Shown here in pieces: positions 55,096-64,000 of a stretch of DNA of 64,000 nucleotides (its first letter is position 1; each line of letters begins with the position of its first letter). The stretch is from Gammaproteobacteria bacterium (GTDB taxonomy: Bacteria > Pseudomonadota > Gammaproteobacteria > Xanthomonadales > SZUA-36), in the NCBI GenBank assembly GCA_030426265.1, contig JAUHYP010000003.1:62001-126000 (forward strand). The letters run 5' to 3'. The notes beneath the pieces are model-generated. The model was not told the DNA's origin, ran no database searches, and saw only the letters and a program-made list of their open reading frames with translations. A program made the position numbers and the translations under genes.

Positions 55096-55128
55096 GGCGG
55101 GCGTCAGCCGCCACCCCGGGCCGGGCTG

Positions 55129-55167
55129 AACTCCGGCCCTGAATTCCGGCCCTGAACCCCAGCCCTG
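55129..55167 (+). repeat. Three 13-bp imperfect tandem repeats
   Basis: AACTCCGGCCCTG, AATTCCGGCCCTG and AACCCCAGCCCTG follow each other directly in the gap after the M1 aminopeptidase gene. No gene or hairpin is tied to them. Confidence 0.7.
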
Positions 55168-55295
55168 TACCTTGGCCCGGACGGTGTTTCTCCGGGCCGT
55201 TCGGCACGGGTCTCACCATGCCGGGGATGTGCTAAGGTTTTCCTTCGGGGGACGCTCAACGCCCCCACCTGCGGAACAGTCAGCGAGGAGGAACC

Positions 55296-55733
55296 ATGGG
55301 CTGCAAAGTGACGATGTCACTGGTGAGCGAACGCCAGGACGGACCGATCGGGGACGACTGGAAATATGTCGTCGAGGCCAAGGTGTTCAACGAGGGCCTC
55401 AAGGGCAAGGGCAAGATCAAGGTCAAGAAGCACAGCCTGCCCTCCGGCGTCACCCAGGATCCGCACGGCCCTCCCGAACCCGTGGTCATGGAAGCAGGCA
55501 GCTGCGGCGACAACATTCTCGTGCGCATTCACGTGGCCGCCACCGAGGTCGACACCTTCATCGACGACAAGGGCGCCGCTTCCATGGACGTCACCATGAA
55601 GTGCCCCGGTGTCGGCGAACTGGCCGTGAACAAGGACACCGAGATCTCCGTCGGTGTACGCGAGTCTCCGGGCATCACCGGTGAAACCTCCGTGTTCCGC
55701 CTGGTGGTTCGCCTGGTGGCGGAGTGCGGCTGA
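55296..55733 (+). CDS. Small beta-rich protein, function unknown
   Basis: A 145-residue protein with no signal peptide. It begins MGCKVTMSLVSERQDGPIG and has alternating beta-strand patterns (WKYVVEAKVFNEG, NILVRIHVAAT, SVFRLVVRLVAECG), suggesting an Ig-like or jelly-roll fold. A GGAGGA ribosome-binding site precedes the ATG. No family is recognised. It directly precedes, and may be co-transcribed with, a YbaY-like lipoprotein gene. Confidence 0.65.
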   Translation: MGCKVTMSLVSERQDGPIGDDWKYVVEAKVFNEGLKGKGKIKVKKHSLPSGVTQDPHGPPEPVVMEAGSCGDNILVRIHVAATEVDTFIDDKGAASMDVTMKCPGVGELAVNKDTEISVGVRESPGITGETSVFRLVVRLVAECG

Positions 55734-55744
55734 GCACCCTGACA

Positions 55745-56167
55745 ATGCGAGGCGCGGCTGTGCTGCTCGCGAGCCTCGTCCTCGTTGCCTGCGGCGGCGA
55801 GGAGTCCACCTCTACGGCGCCCCCGGCCCTGTCGGTCCTGGAAGGCACGGTCACCTACCGCGAGCGCATGGCGCTGCGCCTGGATGCCGTGATCACGGTG
55901 CGGTTGCAGGACGTCAGCCGCGCCGACGCCCCGGCGGTGCGCCTGGCCGAGCAGGTCATTCCCGCGCGCGGCCAGTCCGTTCCCATTCCCTTCCGACTGG
56001 AATACGACCCCGCACGCATCGACGAGCGCGGCAGCTACGTGGTGCGCGCCGAGATCCGGGGCGGGCAGGGTGAGTTGCTGTTCACCACTGACACGGCGCA
56101 TCCCGTGCTCTCCCGTGACGCGCCGAAGAATGGCGTGGAAGTGCTCGTCGTTCGCGTAGCGAACTGA
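55745..56167 (+). CDS. YbaY-like lipoprotein
   Basis: A 140-residue lipoprotein with signal and lipobox LVLVAC. After a short linker it has the YbaY/YscW-type beta domain: LEGTVTYRERMALRLDAVITVRLQDVSRADAPA, then IPFRLEYDPARIDERGSYVVRAEI and LLFTTDTAHPV. Members sit in the outer membrane and may aid secretin or envelope assembly. The ATG at 55745 is taken; a GTG at 55724 overlapping the upstream gene would add seven residues. Confidence 0.85.
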   Translation: MRGAAVLLASLVLVACGGEESTSTAPPALSVLEGTVTYRERMALRLDAVITVRLQDVSRADAPAVRLAEQVIPARGQSVPIPFRLEYDPARIDERGSYVVRAEIRGGQGELLFTTDTAHPVLSRDAPKNGVEVLVVRVAN

Positions 56168-56265
56168 TCCACCGGTCGAGGACGGCTTCCCCCGGGTGTC
56201 TGCCAGAACACCGAATTCGCAAAGATGACCCCGTTCGCTGACAGCGCCACCGGCGGCGCCAGGCC

Positions 56266-57042
56266 TTGAGCTTCTTCAAACTCCTCCGCATCGTCGTCCT
56301 GCTGCTGATCCTGGTCGCGGTGGCCGCCAACCACTTCCTGGGCAAGGCGCGGCTTTCGGAGTGGGACCACACGATCTGGGTCACCATCTATCCCATTCCC
56401 GCCGACGGGAAACCGGATACGCGACGCTACGTGGAGCGGCTGGACATTGCCGCCTTCGACGAGATCGGGGATTTCTTTTCCCGCGAGGCCCGTCGCTACG
56501 GACTGGACCTGCCCAAGGCCGCACATTTTCAGCTGGCGCCTGTCCCGTCCCATCCGCCCCCGGCGTTGCCGGCGGGCGACAACGTGGCCATGGTGGCCTG
56601 GTGGAGCCTGAGGATGCGCTGGTATGCCTGGCGCCGGGGCCGCGAGGACGGGCTGCTCAATGCCGACATCCAGGTGTTTATGTTGTACCGGACCGCGGAA
56701 GGAAACCCCGGGCTGGACCGTTCCGTGGGCGTCCAGAAGGGGCGCTACACGGTCGTGAATGCCTACGCCTCGCCGCGCAAGGCCTCGCGCAACCGCCTGG
56801 TCCTGGCCCACGAGATGCTCCACGTGCTGGGCGCGACCGACAAGTATGTGCCGGGTAGCGGCCAGCCGATCGCCCCCGATGGCCTGGCCAACCCTCGCGC
56901 GAATCCGCTCTACCCGCAAAGCCACGCCGAGATCATGGCCGGCGCCATCGCGTTGACACCCGACGATGCGCGCATGCCCGCGGGCCTGGCCCGAAGCGTG
57001 GTGGGCCGGAAGACGGCCGGGGAAATCGGGTGGGTGGATTGA
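56266..57042 (+). CDS. Membrane-anchored putative zinc metallopeptidase (HEMLH)
   Basis: A 258-residue protein with an N-terminal membrane helix (residues ~6-22) and a soluble domain. It contains LAHEMLHVLGATDKY near residues 181-195, an HExxHxxG-type zinc motif. WVTIYPIPADGKPD and QPIAPDGLANP flank the domain. The family is not one I can name. The predicted start is TTG at 56266, just before the helix. It stands between the YbaY-like and cupin genes on the same strand. Activity is inferred only from the zinc motif. Confidence 0.7.
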   Translation: MSFFKLLRIVVLLLILVAVAANHFLGKARLSEWDHTIWVTIYPIPADGKPDTRRYVERLDIAAFDEIGDFFSREARRYGLDLPKAAHFQLAPVPSHPPPALPAGDNVAMVAWWSLRMRWYAWRRGREDGLLNADIQVFMLYRTAEGNPGLDRSVGVQKGRYTVVNAYASPRKASRNRLVLAHEMLHVLGATDKYVPGSGQPIAPDGLANPRANPLYPQSHAEIMAGAIALTPDDARMPAGLARSVVGRKTAGEIGWVD

Positions 57043-57151
57043 GCATCATGCCGCGCAAGTCGCCATTCGGTAGTCTGATGGTGTGACTGCCGGAATGACC
57101 ATTCACCTGATCGACCTGCCGATCGGTGACCGCAGTCCAGGAGTACGACCC

Positions 57152-57622
57152 ATGCAAGTTCTGAAACGCCCGATCCTCGCCCTGGCCCTGCTGGCCGTTG
57201 CCGGCAGCGCCATCGCCAACAAGCCGAACATCTTCGCCGAGGGCGCCAAGGCGGAAAACGTTCATCATGTAGGCGACGTGTGGCTCGGTCACGCCAGCCG
57301 GGCGGACGAAACCTACGACTACAACATCGCCGTCGCAAAATTCGCGCCCGGAGCGAGGCTGGATTGGCACCTGCATCCTGCGGGGCAGCAGCTCATCGTC
57401 GTCGAAGGCACGGGTTACTACCAGGAGCGCAACGCACCGGTGCAGATTGTCAGGAAGGGCGATGTCGTCAAGTGCACCCCCGGCGTCGAACACTGGCATG
57501 CGGCCACCCCGGACTCGGGCGTCACGTACATCGCGATCACCGGTAACGAACCGACGCAGTGGCTGGAACCGGTGGATGCCGAGATGTATCTGAATGTTGG
57601 TTCGGGGAACCCGGACCACTGA
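57152..57622 (+). CDS. Exported single-domain cupin
   Basis: A 156-residue protein with a signal peptide (cleavage near AIAN). It has the cupin metal motif: FAPGARLDWHLHPAGQQLIVVEGTGYYQ in the first box (two His and a later Glu-like position) and GVEHWHAATPDS in the second. The fold binds a metal and a small ligand, often as a detoxifying or isomerising enzyme; the substrate is unknown. CAGGAG lies 9 bases upstream of the ATG at 57152. Confidence 0.85.
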   Translation: MQVLKRPILALALLAVAGSAIANKPNIFAEGAKAENVHHVGDVWLGHASRADETYDYNIAVAKFAPGARLDWHLHPAGQQLIVVEGTGYYQERNAPVQIVRKGDVVKCTPGVEHWHAATPDSGVTYIAITGNEPTQWLEPVDAEMYLNVGSGNPDH

Positions 57623-57690
57623 GTCCCTGCTGGCCGGGAACCGCGGACGTCCGATCCCCACCCGGCGTGCCGGGCCGCACCTTCGCGCAT

Positions 57691-57724
57691 AAAAAAACGG
57701 GCTGCGGCCATGAGCTGCAACCCG
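57691..57724 (-). terminator. Terminator of tRNA-Met (also ends the cupin transcript weakly)
   Basis: On the minus strand a 10-bp stem with one mismatch (57698-57724) is followed by seven T (57691-57697). On the plus strand the same stem is followed, four bases later, by six T. Confidence 0.85.
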
Positions 57725-57733
57725 TTGATTTTT

Positions 57734-57810
57734 TGGTGGTGATGGGTGGACTTGAACCACCGACCTCAGCATTATGAGTGCCGCGCTCTAACCAGCTGAG
57801 CTACATCACC
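57734..57810 (-). tRNA. tRNA-Met (CAT), elongator type
   Basis: A complete 77-base cloverleaf with encoded CCA. The acceptor stem is GGTGATG/CATCACC and the D-arm contains AGCTCAGCTGGTTAGAGC. The anticodon loop ACTCATAAT carries CAT, and the T-arm is GGTGG-TTCAAGT-CCACC. The acceptor start and the CTCATAA loop fit elongator Met rather than initiator tRNA (which would have an unpaired first base and GGG/CCC anticodon-stem pairs). A lysidine-modified Ile-CAT tRNA is the lesser alternative. Confidence 0.95.
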
Positions 57811-57898
57811 GAAAGCGGTTTTCGGACGGGCGTCCGAAGGGCCGGCAATTCTGCGTTCAGGCAGCTGTTTTGTCAAGTATTCCGAGCCTTCCGGCGGC

Positions 57899-58831
57899 TC
57901 AGAACCGGTATTTGTAGACCGCCTGGAAGCGGTCGGAGATTTCCTGCAATTCGGGGGTGTGGTGCTGCGGCGCCAGGTGCTCGATCTTGATGGCGCCCAT
58001 GATGGATCCGATGCGGCAGGCGGTGACCAGGTCCATGTCGTTCAGCAGGCCGTGGATCAGTCCGGCGCGGTAGGCGTCGCCGCAGCCGGTGGGGTCCTCG
58101 ATCCGCTTCACCGGCGCCGCGTCGATGTGCGTCTTCTTGCCCTTTTCGTACACGCTGGAGCCGCCGGCGCCCAGGGTCACCACCACGGCGCGGACCTGCT
58201 CGGCGATGTCCCTGCCGTTCAGCCCGGTGCGGTCCTTCACCAGCTGGTACTCGTAGTCGTTCATGACGATCCAGTCGGCGCGCTCGATGAAGCCGCGCAG
58301 CTCCTCGCCGTTGAACATCGGCATGGCCTGGCCCGGGTCGAAGATGTGCGGAATGCCGGCCGCGGGGAAGTCGTGGCTGTGCTGCACCATGGCCTGCTTG
58401 CCGTCCGGGGCGATGATGCCGATGCGGATGCCCTCGGTGTCCGCCACCTTGTTGACGTGACTGAGGGCCATCGCGCCCGGGTGGAAGGCGGTGATCTGGT
58501 TGTCTTCCTGGTCCGTGGTGATGAAGGCCTGCGGCGTGAACTCGCCTTCGAGGTGGCGCACGTAGCGGGTGGAGATGCCCAGTTCGTCGAAATGGCGCTG
58601 GTAGGGCCCGAAATCGTCGCCCACGGCCCCCATCGGGTAGGGATCGCCCCCGAGCAGCTTGAGGTTGTAGGAGATGTTGCCGGCCACGCCGCCGAATTCC
58701 CGCCGCATCTTGGGCACCAGGAAGGAGACGTTCAGGATGTGCATCTTCTCGGGGAGAATGTGGTCCCGGAACCGTTCCGGGAACAGCATGATGGTGTCGT
58801 AGGCGAGCGAGCCGCAGATCAGCGCCGACAT
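57899..58831 (-). CDS. PfkB-family sugar/nucleoside kinase (adenosine kinase-like)
   Basis: A 310-residue ribokinase-fold enzyme with the first signature GGVAGNISYNLKLLGG (residues ~47-62) and the second DPTGCGDAYRAG, holding the catalytic Asp and anion hole. It starts MSALICGSLAYDT. The overall pattern is like bacterial adenosine/ribokinase-type PfkB proteins often annotated adenosine kinase. The substrate is not certain. It lies beyond tRNA-Met on the minus strand and is divergent from mreB. Confidence 0.87.
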   Translation of the reverse strand: MSALICGSLAYDTIMLFPERFRDHILPEKMHILNVSFLVPKMRREFGGVAGNISYNLKLLGGDPYPMGAVGDDFGPYQRHFDELGISTRYVRHLEGEFTPQAFITTDQEDNQITAFHPGAMALSHVNKVADTEGIRIGIIAPDGKQAMVQHSHDFPAAGIPHIFDPGQAMPMFNGEELRGFIERADWIVMNDYEYQLVKDRTGLNGRDIAEQVRAVVVTLGAGGSSVYEKGKKTHIDAAPVKRIEDPTGCGDAYRAGLIHGLLNDMDLVTACRIGSIMGAIKIEHLAPQHHTPELQEISDRFQAVYKYRF

Positions 58832-59001
58832 GGTGTTCCTTGCTGGGGAGTCGGTGGCATTGTAGCCCATGGGGCCGGCAAGGGTCCGTTCGCCGCAAAA
58901 CCGCATGGTTGCTTGCGTCCCGGCCTTGTCAGCTTGCCGCCTCAAGGGCATGCTGATAAGCTACGCGGCCTTCCGCGATACACCCCCCGGAACATAAATA
59001 A

Positions 59002-60051
<1,050 letters not shown>

Positions 60052-60070
60052 GCCGGACCGAGCCGCCCCG

Positions 60071-61144
60071 GTGCCCATCGATTCCGCCGCCGTCACCGCC
60101 AACCCGGGGCAGGGACGGCCGAGCGTGACCGCGCTCATGGTCTACCTGCTGCTGGCCGGGCTGCTGATGCTGCTCGACCAGCGCGGCCAGTTCATTCCCC
60201 GCTTTCGCGCCTTCGCAGAGGGCCTGGTGACGCCGGTCTACCGGGTCGCCGAGGCGCCGGTGGAAGCCGTGCGCGGCATCCGCCGTTATGGCCGCTCCTG
60301 GGATTCGCTGGTCGCACAGACCCGTGAACAGCGCGAGCAACTGATGGCCCAGTCCGGCCAGATGCAGCGGCTGGCGGCCCTGGAGGAAGAGAACCGGCGC
60401 CTGCGCGCGCTGCTCGACGCCACCGCCGGCCGGGACATCGAATTCCGCTTCGCCGAACTCGTGCAGGTCAGCCTCGATCCCTACAGCCACCAGGTGCTGA
60501 TCGACCGCGGCGTCGACGACGGGGTCTTCGAAGGCCAGGCGGTCATCGACGGCCAGGGCGTGATGGGGCAGGTCGAAGGCGTCACCGGCGGCCAGTCCCG
60601 CGTGCGCCTGATCTCCGACCCGGACCACGCCCTGCCGGTGCAGATCCTGCGCACCGGCCAGCGCACCGTCGCCATGGGCACCGGTGATGTCGGGCGCCTG
60701 TCGCTCCCCAATCTGCCGGAACAGTCCGATGTGCGCGAGGGCGACGTGCTGGTCACCTCCGGCCTGGGCGAGCGTTTCCCGGCCGGCTTCCCCGTGGCCG
60801 AGGTCAGCCGCGTCGTGCGTGACACCGGCGAGGCCTTCATGGACGTGGACGCCCGCCCCCTGGCGGCGCTGGACCGGGGCCGCGAAGTCCTACTGGTGAT
60901 GTCCGTGCCGGCGCCGCCCGATGTGCGCGACATGCCGGCCACGGAGATCCCCGATGAGGCCCTCGCCGATGCCGTGGACGAGGCAGGGACCGGGAACGAC
61001 GCGAGCTCCGGGGACGCCACGGCCGCTGAAGCCGCCGAGGGTCCGGTCCTCGATGATCCCGCGGCCGAGCCCGCCGAGTCCAGCGAACAGCCTGCCGATC
61101 CGCCGAACGATGTCGCGCCCGTCGAGGGAGGCGAGACGCCATGA
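60071..61144 (+). CDS. mreC: Rod shape-determining protein MreC
   Basis: A 357-residue protein with one N-terminal helix (residues ~22-40), a coiled coil (EQREQLMAQSGQMQRLAALEEENRRLRALLDA) and two beta-barrels (VLIDRGVDDGVFEGQAVID; GDVLVTSGLGERFPAGFPV). It links MreB to periplasmic wall enzymes. The last ~65 residues are an acidic Ala/Pro/Glu tail not needed in most homologues. It starts with GTG and overlaps mreD by 4 bp. Confidence 0.95.
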   Translation: MPIDSAAVTANPGQGRPSVTALMVYLLLAGLLMLLDQRGQFIPRFRAFAEGLVTPVYRVAEAPVEAVRGIRRYGRSWDSLVAQTREQREQLMAQSGQMQRLAALEEENRRLRALLDATAGRDIEFRFAELVQVSLDPYSHQVLIDRGVDDGVFEGQAVIDGQGVMGQVEGVTGGQSRVRLISDPDHALPVQILRTGQRTVAMGTGDVGRLSLPNLPEQSDVREGDVLVTSGLGERFPAGFPVAEVSRVVRDTGEAFMDVDARPLAALDRGREVLLVMSVPAPPDVRDMPATEIPDEALADAVDEAGTGNDASSGDATAAEAAEGPVLDDPAAEPAESSEQPADPPNDVAPVEGGETP

Positions 61145-61635
61145 CCCGCACGCAGGACCATCCCGCCGTCCTCGCCGCCGCCCTGGGCGTGGCGATCCTG
61201 CTCACCCTGCTGCCGCTGCCGGGCTGGCTCGAGCCCTTGCGTCCTTACTGGGTGGCGCTGGTGCTGATCTACTGGTCGATGGAAGTGCCCGACCCGGTCA
61301 AGCTCGGCACCGCTTTCCTCATCGGCCTGCTCCTGGACCTGCTCACGGCCTCGCTGATGGGCCTGCACGCCTTCAGCCTGGTGGTGCTGGTCTACCTCGC
61401 CCGGCGATTCCGCGCGCGCATGCGCTTCTTCCCGCCCTGGCAGCAGGCCATGGCCGTGCTGGCGCTGCTGGTGAACGACCGCATCATCCTGTTGTGGGCC
61501 ATCACCCTGCTGGGCGAGCCCATGCCGACCTGGCGCTACTGGCTCGCGCCGCTGGTCGGCATGGCCCTGTGGCCCTGGGTGTTCCTGGCGCTGGATCACG
61601 CCCGCCTGGCGCGCCGCCAGTTGGACCGACGCTGA
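61141..61635 (+). CDS. mreD: Rod shape-determining protein MreD
   Basis: A 164-residue integral membrane protein with five helices and the MreD pattern PYWVALVLIYWSMEVPDPVKLGTAFLIGLLLDLLTASLMG. It scaffolds MreC and PBP2. It overlaps mreC by 4 bp and precedes mrdA by 7 bp. Confidence 0.95.
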   Translation: MTRTQDHPAVLAAALGVAILLTLLPLPGWLEPLRPYWVALVLIYWSMEVPDPVKLGTAFLIGLLLDLLTASLMGLHAFSLVVLVYLARRFRARMRFFPPWQQAMAVLALLVNDRIILLWAITLLGEPMPTWRYWLAPLVGMALWPWVFLALDHARLARRQLDRR

Positions 61636-61642
61636 GGCCGCC

Positions 61643-63529
61643 GTGCGCCGCCCCGGCAAAAGAGGACCCCTGAACCGGCCGCTCAAGGACGAACGCGAGG
61701 AGCAGTTGCTGTTCCAGTCCCGGGCCCGCATCGGCTTCGCGATCATCGCCGGCCTGTTCCTGCTGCTGGCCACCCGCTACCTGTGGCTGCAGTTCTGGCA
61801 GGCGGAGGACTTTCGCACGCGCTCGGAATCCAACCGTGTGCAGGTCCGGCCGGTGGCGCCCAATCGGGGCATGATCTACGACCGCCGCGGGCGCATCGTG
61901 GCGTCCAACCGGCCGGCCTTCCGCATGGAAGTGGTGCCGGAGCAGACCGGCGACCTGGCCGATACGCTGGCGCGACTGGGCGAGATCATCACCCTGAGCG
62001 AGGACGATCTCGAGCGCTTCGAGCGCGCCCGCGGCCGCTACCTCGATTTCCACAGCATCCCCCTGCGACTGGACCTGGACGAGGGAGAAGTCTCCCGTTT
62101 CGCGGTCAATCGCCACCGGTTCGAAGGCGTGGCGGTGGTTCCCTACCTGTCGCGCGAGTACCCCTACGCAGAGTTGCTGACCCACGTGCTGGGCTACGTG
62201 GGACGCCTGGACGAGCGCGACCTGCGCGAGGTGGACCAGGACGACTACCGCGCCACCACGCACATCGGCAAGCTCGGCGTGGAGCGCGCCTACGAGGAGC
62301 TGCTCCATGGCACCAGCGGCGTGGAGCGCGTGGAGACCAACGCCCGCGGCCGCGCCCTGCGCGTTCTCGAGCGCACCGATCCCGTGGCGGGGTCCGACCT
62401 CGTCCTGTCCATCGACGTGGACGTGCAGCGCGCCGCCTGGGACGCGCTCGGGGACTTCGCCGGCTCGGTGGTGGCCATCGACCCCCGGGACGGCTCGGTG
62501 ATCGCGATGGTCAGCAAGCCGGCCTACGATCCGAACCTCTTCGTCAACGGCATTTCGAAGGCCGATTACGAGGCCATCCTCGCCGCCCCGCGCCGACCCC
62601 TGGTCAACCGCTCGCTCAACGGCGGCTACGAGCCGGGCTCCACCCTCAAGCCCTTCGTGGGCCTGGCGGGCCTGGAACTGGACGTGGTCCAGCCCGGCCA
62701 GCGGATCTTCTCCAACGGCAGGTTCTTCCTGCCCAACTACGACCGGCCCTACCGGGACTGGCGCGACGGCGGCCACGGCCACGTGGACATCACCCGCGCC
62801 CTGGAGGAGTCGGTCAACACCTACTTCTACCAGACGGCCGTGGACCTGGGCATCGACCGCATGCACGACTACCTGGCCCAGTTCGGATTCGGCGCCCCCA
62901 CGGGCGTGGACCTGCCGGGCGAGAGCGCCGGCCTGCTGCCCTCGCGTGACTGGAAGCGCGGCCGCTTCAACCAGCCCTGGTACCCGGGTGAAACCGTGAT
63001 CGCCGGTATCGGCCAGGGCTTCAACGTGGTGACACCCCTGCAGCTCGCGAGCGCCCAGGCGGCGCTGGTGAACCGCGGCCGGCTGTGGGCCCCGCGCGTG
63101 GTCTACGCCGTCAAGGGCGCCGAGGACCCGACCGCGCGACGCGAGGACGCCCCGGAACGTCAGCAGGTACCGGTGGTGAACCCGGAGCACTGGGACCTGG
63201 TGCTCGAAGGCATGCGCCGGGTGGTCAACGGCCCTCGCGGTACGGCCCGCGACGTGGGCCTGGAGGCGGGCTACGTCATCGCGGGCAAGACCGGTACGGC
63301 CCAGGTCTTCACGCAGGACCAGCGCCGCAGGTACAACCAGGACGAGCTGGAGGAGTCGCTGCGCAACCATGCGCTGTTCATCGCCTTCGCGCCCTTCGAC
63401 GCGCCCACCATCAGCATTGCCGTGGTGGTGGACCACGGCGGGGCGGGGTCGAAAGTCGCCGCGCCCATCGCCCGCGCCACCCTCGACGCCTGGCTGGGCC
63501 AGGAACGGCTCATGGGGTATCGCCCTTGA
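61643..63529 (+). CDS. mrdA: Penicillin-binding protein 2
   Basis: A 628-residue class B PBP, the D,D-transpeptidase of cell elongation. It has a membrane anchor (residues ~30-48), a dimerisation/pedestal domain and a transpeptidase domain with SxxK Ser333 (GSTLKPF), SxN (ESVNTYF) and KTG (Lys549 in GKTGTAQ). It works with RodA and MreCD. It starts with GTG and overlaps rodA by 4 bp. Confidence 0.97.
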   Translation: MRRPGKRGPLNRPLKDEREEQLLFQSRARIGFAIIAGLFLLLATRYLWLQFWQAEDFRTRSESNRVQVRPVAPNRGMIYDRRGRIVASNRPAFRMEVVPEQTGDLADTLARLGEIITLSEDDLERFERARGRYLDFHSIPLRLDLDEGEVSRFAVNRHRFEGVAVVPYLSREYPYAELLTHVLGYVGRLDERDLREVDQDDYRATTHIGKLGVERAYEELLHGTSGVERVETNARGRALRVLERTDPVAGSDLVLSIDVDVQRAAWDALGDFAGSVVAIDPRDGSVIAMVSKPAYDPNLFVNGISKADYEAILAAPRRPLVNRSLNGGYEPGSTLKPFVGLAGLELDVVQPGQRIFSNGRFFLPNYDRPYRDWRDGGHGHVDITRALEESVNTYFYQTAVDLGIDRMHDYLAQFGFGAPTGVDLPGESAGLLPSRDWKRGRFNQPWYPGETVIAGIGQGFNVVTPLQLASAQAALVNRGRLWAPRVVYAVKGAEDPTARREDAPERQQVPVVNPEHWDLVLEGMRRVVNGPRGTARDVGLEAGYVIAGKTGTAQVFTQDQRRRYNQDELEESLRNHALFIAFAPFDAPTISIAVVVDHGGAGSKVAAPIARATLDAWLGQERLMGYRP

Positions 63530-64000
63530 GGCGGCTCGTCCCCGGCTGGCTGGGCGCGCCACGCCTGGACCTGCCCCTGCTCGCCGCGCTGCTCCTGATC
63601 ATGGGCGCGGGCCTGATGGTGCTCTACAGCGCCTCGGGCGAGGACATGGGCATGGTCACGCGCCAGGCCGTGCGCCTGGGCATCGGCCTGGCGGTCATGG
63701 TGGGACTGAGCCAGACGCCGCCCCACATCCTGCGCAACTGGACGCCCTGGATCTACGCCGTCGGCCTGGCGATGGTGGCGGCGACCTGGGTGTTCGGCGT
63801 GGGGCAGGGCGCCGACCGCTGGCTGGACCTGAAGGTCGTGCGCTTCCAGCCCTCCGAGATCATGAAGCTGGCCGTCCCCATGATGGTCGCCGCGTGGCTG
63901 CATCCGCGCCTGCTGCCGCCGAACTTTCGCGATGTGCTGGTCTGCGCGGGCATCCTGGGCGTACCCGCCCTGTTCATCGCGCGCCAGCCCGACCTCGGCA
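63526..64000 (+). CDS. rodA: Rod shape-determining glycosyltransferase RodA, 3' end beyond the window
   Basis: The first ~158 residues of a SEDS-family lipid II polymerase, with helices and the SEDS marks LMVLYSASGEDMG and GADRWLDLKVVRFQPSEIMKLAVP. It polymerises peptidoglycan strands that PBP2 crosslinks. The TTG at 63526 overlaps the mrdA stop by 4 bp (TTGA); no closer ATG or GTG fits. Incomplete at the window edge. Confidence 0.93.
   Translation, partial: MRRLVPGWLGAPRLDLPLLAALLLIMGAGLMVLYSASGEDMGMVTRQAVRLGIGLAVMVGLSQTPPHILRNWTPWIYAVGLAMVAATWVFGVGQGADRWLDLKVVRFQPSEIMKLAVPMMVAAWLHPRLLPPNFRDVLVCAGILGVPALFIARQPDLG

Noticed and set aside
57734-57810. Initiator tRNA or Ile-CAT tRNA
   Set aside because: The acceptor stem is fully paired and the anticodon stem lacks three consecutive G-C pairs, so initiator Met is excluded. 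Ile-CAT is less likely from the CTCATAA loop context.

Overview
The window is a dense, very GC-rich piece of bacterial chromosome. Several markers point to a gammaproteobacterium: YcgL, the tatABC order, a SlyD-type FKBP, a YadG/YadH-like exporter and an adjacent glmU-glmS pair. Two proteins ending in IPTL-CTERM sorting tags suggest a lineage near Wenzhouxiangella/Xanthomonadales or marine Chromatiales. That placement is inference from gene content, not from a marker-gene tree. I see no insertion sequence, integrase, prophage, CRISPR array or rRNA. One tRNA gene (elongator Met, CAT) lies at 57.7 kb.

Layout. 1-4.7 kb: the 5' part of an oligopeptidase B gene, a divergent HTTM + DCC membrane/redox pair, and the first IPTL-CTERM protein. 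4.8-7.8 kb: a long, structured-looking leader followed by a secreted collagen-like protein with about 139 uninterrupted Gly-X-Y triplets. 7.8-16.2 kb: envelope, redox and small-molecule genes (YceI, redoxin, thioredoxin, DUF4920, deacetylase, DMT transporter, beta-carbonic anhydrase, XdhC and a MobA-like transferase). 16.2-21.6 kb: an S9 peptidase and the UDP-GlcNAc genes glmU-glmS. 21.7-26.8 kb: a retropepsin-like protease / 7TM inactive transglutaminase / RimK-like ligase trio, a lone ExbD, a hydroxyacid dehydrogenase and YcgL.

26.9-31.4 kb is the most distinctive block: a six-cysteine lipoprotein, a membrane-anchored TIR protein with a helical-repeat C-terminus, and a SLOG-type nucleotide-sensor protein with two pairs of membrane helices. 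They are co-directional with gaps of 20 and 6 bp. TIR and SLOG domains are known from bacterial conflict and nucleotide-signalling systems, so this is my best candidate for an uncharacterised immune or stress-signalling system.

31.4-53 kb is mainly housekeeping and transport: acs, a rhomboid protease, a BPSS1780-like membrane protein, tatABC, the second IPTL-CTERM protein, queD, an amidohydrolase, a hydrolase-plus-ABC-exporter operon, a YadGH-like exporter, a fatty acid desaturase, a streptogramin-lyase-like propeller, slyD, an MsbA-like exporter, and mtnA with a FucA-like aldolase (probable salvage of 5-methylthioribose or 5-deoxyribose). 53-59 kb: an M1 aminopeptidase, small unknown and lipoprotein genes, a cupin, tRNA-Met and a PfkB kinase. 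59-64 kb: the cell-shape operon mreBCD-mrdA-rodA, running off the right edge.

Many starts are GTG or TTG (glmU, the SLOG gene and rodA among them), and co-directional genes often overlap by 4-14 bp. Translational coupling therefore looks common here.
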